8,951 nucleotides of DNA from Berkiella sp964606325 (GTDB taxonomy: Bacteria > Pseudomonadota > Gammaproteobacteria > Berkiellales > Berkiellaceae): the NCBI GenBank assembly GCA_964606325.1, contig CAZSGE010000087.1:1-8951 (forward strand), in the 5' to 3' direction. Below, piece after piece: positions 1 through 5,667 of this stretch (within the stretch, counting starts at the first letter, position 1; each line of letters begins with the position of its first letter). The notes under the pieces were generated by a model. The model did not search any database, had not been told where the DNA came from, and was given only the letters and a program-made list of their open reading frames with translations. A program made the translations under genes and the position numbers.

Positions 1-1254
1 CATATTGTTGTCACACAATTAGGTGACTTATTAGGATGTGTCAAAGGAAGCCTGGTAAACTTTGTTGTTAAGCACATTAAAAAGATGGTCCCAAGTTGGT
101 CAATACCTGATGCCCATCGTTTCAACAAAATCATGTCTGGCCCAGCAGTTAAATTCCAAGATGCACAAGTTACGCCAGAAGACATTGCTTATTTGCAATA
201 TACCGGTGGTACCACAGGCGGTATGAAGGGCGCTATTCTTACCCATAGAAATATGCTTGCCAATGTCTTGCAAGCAACTGCTTGGATAAATCCTTTTCTT
301 CATCATAAATTAGAAGGCGGTATTATCACCGCATTGCCGCTTTATCATATATTTTCGTTAACGGCGAATTGCTTGGTCTTTTTAAAAGCGGGGATCCCCA
401 ATATTTTAATTACCAATCCACGTGATATTCCCGGTTTTGTTAAAGAGCTCAAAAAGAACGAATTTTGTGTGATTACCGGGGTCAATACTCTGTTTAATGC
501 TTTACTACATAACGAAGATTTTTGTCGTTTAGATTTTTCAAAATTTAAATTCACCTTAGGTGGTGGCATGGCAGTTCAAAAAGCTGTCGCACAGCGCTGG
601 AAAGAAGTCACAGGTGTTCCGTTGATTGAAGCTTATGGCTTAACCGAAACGTGCCCCGCCGTTACCATTAATCCCATGACCTTGAAAGAATATAATGGCA
701 GCATTGGTTTACCCATCCCCTCAACAGATGTCAAAATATGTGATGAGAATGGAAATGAGTTACCCATCGGTGAGACTGGTGAACTTTGTGTTAAAGGTCC
801 ACAAGTCATGCAGGGCTATTGGAATAAGCCTGAAGCAACCGCAGCGGTATTAAGTGCGGATGGCTGGTTACGCACAGGCGATGTTGCAACGGTAGATAAG
901 GATGGTTTTTTCCGTATCGTTGATCGTAAAAAAGACATGATTATTGTCTCGGGGTTTAATGTTTACCCTAATGAAGTTGAAGATATCATCGCGCAAATGA
1001 AAGAAGTGCGAGAAGTGGCCGTGATTGGCGTGAAAAGCGCTGCACACGGAGAAATTGTCAAAGCGTTTATTGTCCGCAAAGATCCTTCTTTAACACCAGA
1101 GCAAGTGATTAAGTTTTGTCATACAGAGCTCACTGGCTATAAGGTGCCCAGAGAGGTTGAATTCAGAACAGAATTACCCAAAACCAATGTCGGTAAAGTG
1201 TTAAGACGCGCGTTGCGTGAAGAAGAAGAGAAATTGGGTAAGGTGTATCCTTAA
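1..1254 (+). CDS. fadD: Long-chain fatty acid--CoA ligase FadD, 5'-truncated by window edge
   Basis: This enzyme activates long-chain fatty acids with ATP and CoA (via an acyl-AMP intermediate) at the inner face of the cytoplasmic membrane, feeding beta-oxidation. The frame is open from base 1 and ends in TAA at 1252-1254, giving 417 codons. The ATG at 85 is internal, because the 28 codons before it (HIVVTQLGDLL..., NFVVKHIKKMVP) already match E. coli FadD. About 140 N-terminal residues of the usual ~560 are therefore missing. Visible motifs are the AMP-binding P-loop YTGGTTGGMKG (199-231), the adenylate-binding EAYGLTE near 628-648, the fatty-acyl-CoA-synthetase signature from DGWLRTGD to IIVSG (859-954), and the C-terminal TNVGKVLRR with the probable catalytic lysine. 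No frameshift is seen. It converges on minE across a hairpin-rich gap. The family call is very secure. Substrate chain length is inferred from homology only. Confidence 0.96.
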   Translation, partial: HIVVTQLGDLLGCVKGSLVNFVVKHIKKMVPSWSIPDAHRFNKIMSGPAVKFQDAQVTPEDIAYLQYTGGTTGGMKGAILTHRNMLANVLQATAWINPFLHHKLEGGIITALPLYHIFSLTANCLVFLKAGIPNILITNPRDIPGFVKELKKNEFCVITGVNTLFNALLHNEDFCRLDFSKFKFTLGGGMAVQKAVAQRWKEVTGVPLIEAYGLTETCPAVTINPMTLKEYNGSIGLPIPSTDVKICDENGNELPIGETGELCVKGPQVMQGYWNKPEATAAVLSADGWLRTGDVATVDKDGFFRIVDRKKDMIIVSGFNVYPNEVEDIIAQMKEVREVAVIGVKSAAHGEIVKAFIVRKDPSLTPEQVIKFCHTELTGYKVPREVEFRTELPKTNVGKVLRRALREEEEKLGKVYP

Positions 1255-1409
1255 TCTGTTTGTGATCTTGTCCCCTCTACCGCTTGCGGGAGAGGGCTAG
1301 GGTGAGGGTCTGTAACAAAACAGCCCTCACCCGCTGCTAGAAGCAGCGGCATAGAAAGCAGGCTGTGGAGGGAATGAGGTTCACTATGCGAACGTAAAAC
1401 TCATCGTTA
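1255..1409. other. Convergent intergenic region fadD/minE
   Basis: This is a 155-bp non-coding gap. Apart from the three hairpins at 1273-1349 it holds a weak dyad, GTTC-N7-GAAC, around 1379-1393. A further dyad (GCTCG-T-CGAGC, 1413-1423) lies just inside the end of minE, in its last codons. I see no convincing ORF or promoter in the gap. Confidence 0.6.
1271..1349. repeat. REP-like cluster of three hairpins between fadD and minE
   Basis: Three inverted repeats lie next to one another. The first pairs CCCTCT-A-CCGC (1273-1283) with GCGG-G-AGAGGG (1286-1296), with one A/G mismatch. The second pairs GGGTGAGGG (1300-1308) with CCCTCACCC (1324-1332), with an inner CTGT/ACAG stem (1310-1313/1320-1323) around AACAAA. 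The third pairs CCGCTGCT (1331-1338) with AGCAGCGG (1342-1349) around AGA. The second and third overlap by two bases, so they may be alternative folds. The GC-rich arms contrast with the AT-richer surroundings and resemble dispersed extragenic palindromes of proteobacteria. Copies elsewhere in the genome cannot be checked here. Placed between convergent genes, the cluster may stop transcription from both sides or protect mRNA 3' ends. No U-tract marks a classical intrinsic terminator. Confidence 0.6.
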
Positions 1410-1694
1410 TCAGCTCGTCGAGCCAGCTTTTACCAAATTGCTACCATCTGGCAAAGTCACATTCAGTTCTAACACGGAATGATCACCATTACGCTCAAGT
1501 TGAACCTTGATTAAATCTTGATCCACTTTGATGTATTTGCTGATCACTTCAATCAGTTCTTTTTGAAGTTGTTTGATGATATCAGTGCCGCTTTTACGCG
1601 TACTTTCGTGAGAAACAATAATTTGCAAACGCTCTTTAGCAACAGCCGCAGAACGTTTAGGTTGAAATATTTTGAAAATGTCACTTAGGTTCAT
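1410..1694 (-). CDS. minE: Cell division topological specificity factor MinE
   Basis: MinE stimulates the MinD ATPase and drives pole-to-pole oscillation of MinCD, so that the division inhibitor is lowest at midcell. The 94-residue product is slightly longer than E. coli MinE (88). It has the expected parts: an amphipathic N-terminal membrane-targeting segment (MNLSDIFKIFQ, 1-11), the MinD-contacting stretch with AKERLQIIV (19-27), and the topological specificity domain with LIEVISKYIKVDQD and VLELNVTLPDG. The ATG overlaps the minD stop codon as ATGA (1691-1694), and GGAG lies six bases upstream of it, within the minD end, so translation is probably coupled. It is the last gene of the operon. 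The final residues (KAGSTS) extend past the usual family end and their codons form a small palindrome at 1413-1423. Confidence 0.97.
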   Translation of the reverse strand: MNLSDIFKIFQPKRSAAVAKERLQIIVSHESTRKSGTDIIKQLQKELIEVISKYIKVDQDLIKVQLERNGDHSVLELNVTLPDGSNLVKAGSTS

Positions 1695-2521
1695 GCTGGG
1701 CTCCGAAATAGCGAGAGTTTATCCAAGAGCTTGCGAGTCCATTTTTTGGAAGGTCCAAATGGAATTTCTTCACCCAACAAACGACGTACTGCTTGTTCAT
1801 AAGCTAGGCGTGCATCACTTTCGTTATCTAATGTAACAGGGATCCCTCTGTTTGAAGCATTTAAAACAGCAGGAGATTCAGGAATAACACCAATTAAAGG
1901 TATGGAAAGAATTTCTAGCACATCTTCGATTGCTAACATTTCGCCTTTTTTAACACGTGCATCTGAGTAACGCGTTAAGAGAAGATGTTCTTTGATAGGC
2001 GTTTCTTTGTTTTCAGCACGGAGAGATTTGCTGGCTAATACGCCTAAAATTCTGTCAGAGTCACGAACCGATGACACTTCAGGATTGGTCACGACAATCG
2101 CTTCATCAGCGTAGTAAAGCGCTAACAATGCGCCTCGTTCGATACCTGCAGGTGAATCACAGATCACAAAATCGAATTCTTTCTTTAATTCTTCAATTAT
2201 CTTACCCACACCTTCTTTGGAAAGCGCATCTTTGTCTCTGGTTTGAGAAGCAGGCAGAATATAAAGATTTTCGACACGTTTATCTTTGATTAGGGCTTGG
2301 CTTAAGTTAGCATCGCCATTGATCACATTCACAAAGTCATATATCACTCTTCGTTCGCAACCCATGATTAAATCCAGGTTACGAAGTCCGATATCAAAAT
2401 CGATAACTACCGTTTTATGACCGAGTTGTGCAAGACCAGCACTGATAGCAGCGCTGGTGGTGGTTTTACCCACGCCCCCCTTGCCAGAGGTAATAACGAT
2501 AACTTTAGATTGCTTGTTCAA
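1691..2521 (-). CDS. minD: Septum site-determining ATPase MinD, TTG start
   Basis: MinD is a ParA/MinD-family ATPase. When ATP-bound it dimerises on the inner membrane and recruits MinC to block FtsZ polymerisation; MinE then releases it. The 276-residue product shows the deviant Walker A motif GKGGVGKTT (13-21, lysines 14 and 19), switch I in DFDIGLRNLDLIMG (41-54), the switch II aspartate D122 in CDSPAGIE, and a basic amphipathic C-terminal helix (SKKWTRKLLDKLSLF, from 258) that acts as membrane anchor in this family. The start is TTG (2521-2519): the upstream frame has no ATG before a stop at 2558-2560, and AAGGA lies nine bases ahead of the TTG. It follows minC after 44 bp and overlaps minE by 4 bp. 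Identity is certain; the start choice is strong but not proven. Confidence 0.98.
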   Translation of the reverse strand: MNKQSKVIVITSGKGGVGKTTTSAAISAGLAQLGHKTVVIDFDIGLRNLDLIMGCERRVIYDFVNVINGDANLSQALIKDKRVENLYILPASQTRDKDALSKEGVGKIIEELKKEFDFVICDSPAGIERGALLALYYADEAIVVTNPEVSSVRDSDRILGVLASKSLRAENKETPIKEHLLLTRYSDARVKKGEMLAIEDVLEILSIPLIGVIPESPAVLNASNRGIPVTLDNESDARLAYEQAVRRLLGEEIPFGPSKKWTRKLLDKLSLFRSPA

Positions 2522-2524
2522 GGT

Positions 2525-2540
2525 GACAGTTCCTTTACTG
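2525..2540 (-). promoter_or_regulatory. Ribosome binding site supporting the TTG start of minD
   Basis: Read on the minus strand, AAAGGA precedes the TTG with a spacer of nine bases (ACTGTCACC). No in-frame ATG or GTG lies between the TTG and the upstream stop at 2558-2560, and the TTG product gives the expected MinD N-terminus just before the Walker A loop. Confidence 0.65.
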
Positions 2541-2565
2541 AGAAAAAATACGATTAATTAGCACG

Positions 2566-3333
2566 CTAGACTGCTTTGATTTGTAATCGATCATCATGCA
2601 GTGTGATACAAGCGGGCTGTTTCCAACAGGTTTCTTTAAGATCTTCACTTAAACGATATTGACCTGCAATTGATACAAGTTCAGCTTCTAAACTTCTACA
2701 AAAAATCATGGCCTCTTTATCGCCCATAACGCCGGCTAACGCACGACCTCTCATGGGGCCATAGACATGGATATTTCCATCGGCAAGCAATTCTGCGCCA
2801 TGCCCTACAGAAGCCAGAATAATCAAATCGCCACCTTGGGCATAGATTTGTTGCCCCGAGCGAACAGGTTGTGTGATGACTCTTGAGGCACTATGGATAG
2901 TTTCAGCGCGTGCAACCGGGATGCTTTGATTCGAGGTATCGGCTGATTTGGTTTCTTCTTCTGCTGAAGTTGATGATTTCTTCTTCTGAGCAATAACCTT
3001 TTCTTCTGGGAAAATAGCTAATCCGGCATTCATCGCCGCATCTTTGATTATTTTGTTAGCGCCACGAAGACCAATAGGGATTAATTTTTTAGTTCTTAAG
3101 GTATCAATGACACCCGCTAAATCAAAATCGTTATCCTGCGTATTGAAGCGCGACAGATCAAGGATGATAGGAGCGTAGTGGAAGAAATTAGGTGCTTGAT
3201 TAATTTTATCATCCAACTCTTCTGAGAGTGCCGCAAGATCACAGGCTAACAGTTGAATAGTTGTTAGGGTAAACATGCCGCCTTTTAAGGCAATCGTGGT
3301 GATATTTTTACTTAACGTAGCTTGCGTACTCAT
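2566..3333 (-). CDS. minC: Septum site-determining protein MinC
   Basis: MinC is the FtsZ antagonist of the Min system, carried to the membrane by MinD. The 255-residue protein has the two-domain layout. The N-terminal FtsZ-inhibiting domain spans about residues 10-108. A charged low-complexity linker (QKKKSSTSAEEETKSADTSNQS) covers about 116-137. The C-terminal beta-helix domain spans about 150-255, with RSGQQIYA (158-165) and DGNIHVYGPMRGRALAG (185-201), the region used for dimerisation and MinD binding. Length is close to the E. coli protein (231) with a longer linker. The ATG at 3333 is the only in-frame start after the upstream stop at 3340-3342. No strong Shine-Dalgarno sequence is visible, so initiation may be weak. 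It is the first gene of minCDE, behind a clear promoter at 3389-3417. Confidence 0.97.
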   Translation of the reverse strand: MSTQATLSKNITTIALKGGMFTLTTIQLLACDLAALSEELDDKINQAPNFFHYAPIILDLSRFNTQDNDFDLAGVIDTLRTKKLIPIGLRGANKIIKDAAMNAGLAIFPEEKVIAQKKKSSTSAEEETKSADTSNQSIPVARAETIHSASRVITQPVRSGQQIYAQGGDLIILASVGHGAELLADGNIHVYGPMRGRALAGVMGDKEAMIFCRSLEAELVSIAGQYRLSEDLKETCWKQPACITLHDDRLQIKAV

Positions 3334-3388
3334 AGTATGTCAGATATGCCCATTGAATGAAGAAAGCACAAAAACTATAACATATTCG

Positions 3389-3417
3389 AATATTCCTCGC
3401 AGAAGTATTCCTGTCAA
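3389..3417 (-). promoter_or_regulatory. Predicted sigma-70 promoter of minCDE
   Basis: On the minus strand a perfect -35 box TTGACA (3417-3412) is followed after 17 bases by AATATT (3394-3389) as -10. Shifted -10 readings (ATATTC) or a second -10, TATAGT (3379-3374), are possible. The minC ATG lies about 55 bases downstream. The -10 sits inside the perfect palindrome ATATTCGAATAT (3382-3393), which could be an operator. Confidence 0.6.
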
Positions 3418-3528
3418 GTCTTTCATTGATTTAACCTTACTCAAAACTAACATACTGGAAGGTTAATGAGTAGTTTTACCTGAAATTTCAGAATTGCGCT
3501 ATCATCATTGTTAGAAAACCAAATATTT

Positions 3529-3543
3529 ATAAGGTCTCCTTAT
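3529..3543 (+). promoter_or_regulatory. Short hairpin in leader holding the only AAGG near the start
   Basis: ATAAGG and CCTTAT form perfect 6-bp arms around TCT. The AAGG is the only Shine-Dalgarno-like sequence near the ATG at 3555, but it lies 20 bases from that ATG, farther than normal. It may be sequestered when the hairpin forms. It could equally be an operator or chance. Confidence 0.3.
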
Positions 3544-3554
3544 TTATTAGCCTT

Positions 3555-5648
3555 ATGAACTCTCTTAACACTGACAAGTCTTTATTTTCTAAAGGCCTGA
3601 AGGCCTGTGGCCTTCTATTGTATGTTTTTTCTCTGACTATTTATGCAGGTGGCCCCAGCATTTCCCAACCTAATGAGTCCTTTGATAAAACAAAACAAGG
3701 TGTGGCCAATGCATTTACCGATGCCATGAATACAAAATCGATGCTGCCGGTCACTCAAAATCGATTTGTGGTAGATAAAGGGGCGCAAGAAATTCAAGTA
3801 CTGGTAACAACCGATGAATTTAAATCTATTGAGCTGTTAACGCCTTTGGGCAAAATAATAAACCCCATGGAAGGTAACGTGCCCAATGTAACTTGGCAAA
3901 AAATTGATAAGCTATATGCGATTAAGATCCAAGCGCCAGATGCAGGTCAGTGGCAAATTCAGGGTAAATTGCAATCGTACCCTCAAGTCGTTGTAACAAG
4001 CACCTTAGATATCGTGACGCCCGTGTTTCCAAATAATCTTATTCGAGGCGAAACTTTGGCTTTATCGGTATATTTGACTGAAGATGGTAAAAAACTCACC
4101 CAAGGTGAAATTCTCGATAGCACCCAAATGACTGCTACCCTGCAAAATATTGCAACCTCTGAAAAATATAAAATTTACTTAAATGAGGATGAAAAGTCTG
4201 GTCTTGACAGTAGTAAAGGTTTATTTCGCTTTGATTACAGGATGGATAATATACCTGGGGTTTATCGATTAGATATTTTGGTTGTAGGTTTGTTATTTCA
4301 GCGTGAAAGACACCAACAATTTTATTTACATGATTATCCTGCAACCGTTGAAACTAAGATTGATGCGCAAAATGATGAAATGATCATCAAAACACAATTG
4401 AAATCAAATGTGTTAGACGCGGCCACTTGCCAATTTTCAGCCATTTTTTATAACGCTGATAGCAGCGTGCAAACCGTGATGTTTGATAAAAAAGGCGAAA
4501 ATAGCTGGGAGCTTATTTTACCCGCATCACCAGATATCAATAAAATGTCAGTGATATTGGCGGGGTATTTAAAAGATACACGTCCGGTTCAAATTGGATT
4601 GCCTGATGTAAAGATCTCACCAATATATCACCAAGCTTATTTAGAGCTTGAACAAAATGCGCTTTTAAAAAGCAACCAAGCGTGGCAGCGTCAACAAGCT
4701 CAGTTGATTGAAGCACTCATTCCTTTTTCAATTAGCAAACAAGTAGAAAGTTATGCAATAGATGCAAAATTGATTGACAACCCTTCTTTGAAACTCTTAG
4801 CAAATTATCCAACAGCAATTCAAAGTCTGCTTACCGAATGGGAGCCTAAATTATTTGGCAATCAAGAAGAAGCATGGATGAATCGTTTTGATACAGCGCA
4901 GAAGAAGGTTGAATTAACCAAAGAACAAATTAAAGCTAATTTAGCCGCAGCGCAAAAGGCAAAAGCGGTCGCCAAAGCTAAACAACAAGCGGAATTTCAA
5001 CTTGCAAAAAAGAAAAAATGGATGATCATCGCGTTTAGTTTCTTTTGCTTTATTTTTATAGCGGTTGCCGCAGCCATTGTTTGGTACATCATTGCGCCGT
5101 TTAAACGCAAATCAGCTGATGAGGTTAGAGAGAAGGCGCCTGCTCAAGAGGGCACACAAGATGCAGTCGTTGCACAACCTGATGCAGAAGTTAAAGACGA
5201 AGTGACGTCTGAATCTAAACCTGAGATTGAAGCCAAACCAGAAGTTGAAGCCAAACCAGAAGTTGAAGCCAAACCAGAAGTTGAAGCTAAACCAGAAGTT
5301 GAAGCTAAACCAGAAGTTGAAGCTAAACCAGAAGTGGAAGCTAAACCAGAAGTGGAAGCTAAACCTGAAATGGAGGCTAAACCTGAAATGGAGGCTAAAC
5401 CTGAAATGGAGGCTAAACCTGAAGTGGAAGCTAAACCCGAGGCTGAAGCCAAAACTGAAATAAAAGAAGAGGCTATAGCAGACAATAAGACGGAAACTGC
5501 CCTACAAGAAAAGCTCCAGCAACCGCCTAATGAAAATGAAATTAAAGTGGAATTACCTGAAGATAAGCCATCTGACGCTGAGCCCCCTGTTGGCGTTGAA
5601 CCTTCTAACAAAGATCAACCCCAGCAAGGGGAGCAGACTGCAAAATAG
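3555..5648 (+). CDS. Repeat-tailed single-pass membrane protein, possibly TIGR03503-like
   Basis: I do not know its function. The 697-residue product starts with a signal peptide (basic start, hydrophobic core about 17-31, likely cleavage near YAGG). An exported beta-rich region follows (about 65-375); its pattern of 'VLV...ELLTPLGK...NVTWQ...YAIKIQAPDAGQWQIQGKL' and 'LIRGETLALSVYLTEDGKKL' recalls the gammaproteobacterial uncharacterised family TIGR03503, from memory only. Then come a helical part (about 385-488) ending in an Ala/Lys/Gln-rich stretch likely to be a coiled coil, a KKKK motif, one membrane segment (about 489-516, WMIIAFSFFCF...WYIIAPF) and KRK. The tail (517-697) is acidic and disordered, with 13 six-residue repeats of the KPEVEA type at 555-632. 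Positive residues flank both ends of the membrane segment; with a cleaved signal peptide the tail would be cytoplasmic. No LysM, OmpA or enzyme motif is seen. The start rests on the signal peptide, since no good Shine-Dalgarno site is present. It is transcribed away from minC. Confidence 0.85.
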   Translation: MNSLNTDKSLFSKGLKACGLLLYVFSLTIYAGGPSISQPNESFDKTKQGVANAFTDAMNTKSMLPVTQNRFVVDKGAQEIQVLVTTDEFKSIELLTPLGKIINPMEGNVPNVTWQKIDKLYAIKIQAPDAGQWQIQGKLQSYPQVVVTSTLDIVTPVFPNNLIRGETLALSVYLTEDGKKLTQGEILDSTQMTATLQNIATSEKYKIYLNEDEKSGLDSSKGLFRFDYRMDNIPGVYRLDILVVGLLFQRERHQQFYLHDYPATVETKIDAQNDEMIIKTQLKSNVLDAATCQFSAIFYNADSSVQTVMFDKKGENSWELILPASPDINKMSVILAGYLKDTRPVQIGLPDVKISPIYHQAYLELEQNALLKSNQAWQRQQAQLIEALIPFSISKQVESYAIDAKLIDNPSLKLLANYPTAIQSLLTEWEPKLFGNQEEAWMNRFDTAQKKVELTKEQIKANLAAAQKAKAVAKAKQQAEFQLAKKKKWMIIAFSFFCFIFIAVAAAIVWYIIAPFKRKSADEVREKAPAQEGTQDAVVAQPDAEVKDEVTSESKPEIEAKPEVEAKPEVEAKPEVEAKPEVEAKPEVEAKPEVEAKPEVEAKPEMEAKPEMEAKPEMEAKPEVEAKPEAEAKTEIKEEAIADNKTETALQEKLQQPPNENEIKVELPEDKPSDAEPPVGVEPSNKDQPQQGEQTAK
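5217..5450 (+). repeat. In-frame 18-bp tandem repeat, 13 units (KPEVEA-type)
   Basis: Thirteen 18-bp units start at 5217 and repeat every 18 bases, each coding for KP-E-x-EA. Unit 1 is KPEIEA, units 2-8 KPEVEA, 9-11 KPEMEA, 12 KPEVEA and 13 KPEAEA. A decayed 14th (KTEIKE) follows at 5451-5468. Identical neighbours form blocks: 2-3 (GTT, GCC), 4-6 (GTT, GCT), 7-8 (GTG, GCT) and 9-11 (ATG, GAG, GCT). That is the pattern left by repeated local duplication. As 18 is a multiple of three, gain or loss of units keeps the frame open. Confidence 0.97.
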
Positions 5649-5667
5649 GGGGTACGCCCTAAATCGC
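5649..5667. other. Minimal convergent gap with short dyad
   Basis: Only 19 bp separate the stop codons of the repeat-tailed gene and fadE. An imperfect dyad (AGGG...CCCT, 5647-5660, around GTAC) overlaps the upstream stop codon. It is too short to call a terminator with confidence, so transcripts of the two genes probably overlap. Confidence 0.35.

Larger units (their letters stand above)
3334..3554. promoter_or_regulatory. Divergent regulatory region with several perfect dyads
   Basis: This 221-bp gap separates minC from the divergent membrane-protein gene. It holds ATATTCGAATAT (3382-3393) over the min -10 box, TTAACCTT-N20-AAGGTTAA (3431-3438/3459-3466) upstream of the min -35 box, AAAACTA/TAGTTTT (3443-3449/3471-3477), CTGAAATTTCAG (3480-3491), and ATAAGG-TCT-CCTTAT (3529-3543) just ahead of the + strand start. 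I could not assign any of them to a known regulator. No confident -35/-10 pair is visible for the + strand gene. Confidence 0.5.

Noticed and set aside
85..1254. fadD starting at the ATG at base 85
   Set aside because: Codons 1-28 before it match FadD in the same frame without a stop, so the gene continues off the left edge.
3275..3466. Small plus-strand ORF (63 codons) from within minC across the min promoter
   Set aside because: It overlaps the minC start and promoter boxes, has no ribosome binding site and no recognisable sequence.
3555..3620. Lipoprotein signal (Cys18 of the repeat-tailed protein)
   Set aside because: The cysteine is preceded by LKA at the start of the hydrophobic core, not at its end, so it does not form a lipobox.
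5217..5450. Possible CRISPR array or direct-repeat locus
   Set aside because: Units are 18 bp with no spacers, lie in frame inside a coding region, and no cas genes are present.
5227..5463. Plus-strand ORF of NQKLKL-type repeats
   Set aside because: Alternative reading frame of the same repeat array inside the real gene.
5144..5611. Minus-strand ORF of 155 codons with Ser/Gly/Leu repeats across the 18-bp repeat array
   Set aside because: It is a shadow of the tandem repeat: a stop-free 18-bp unit repeated in frame leaves other frames open too. No upstream signals, and the composition simply mirrors KPEVEA codons.
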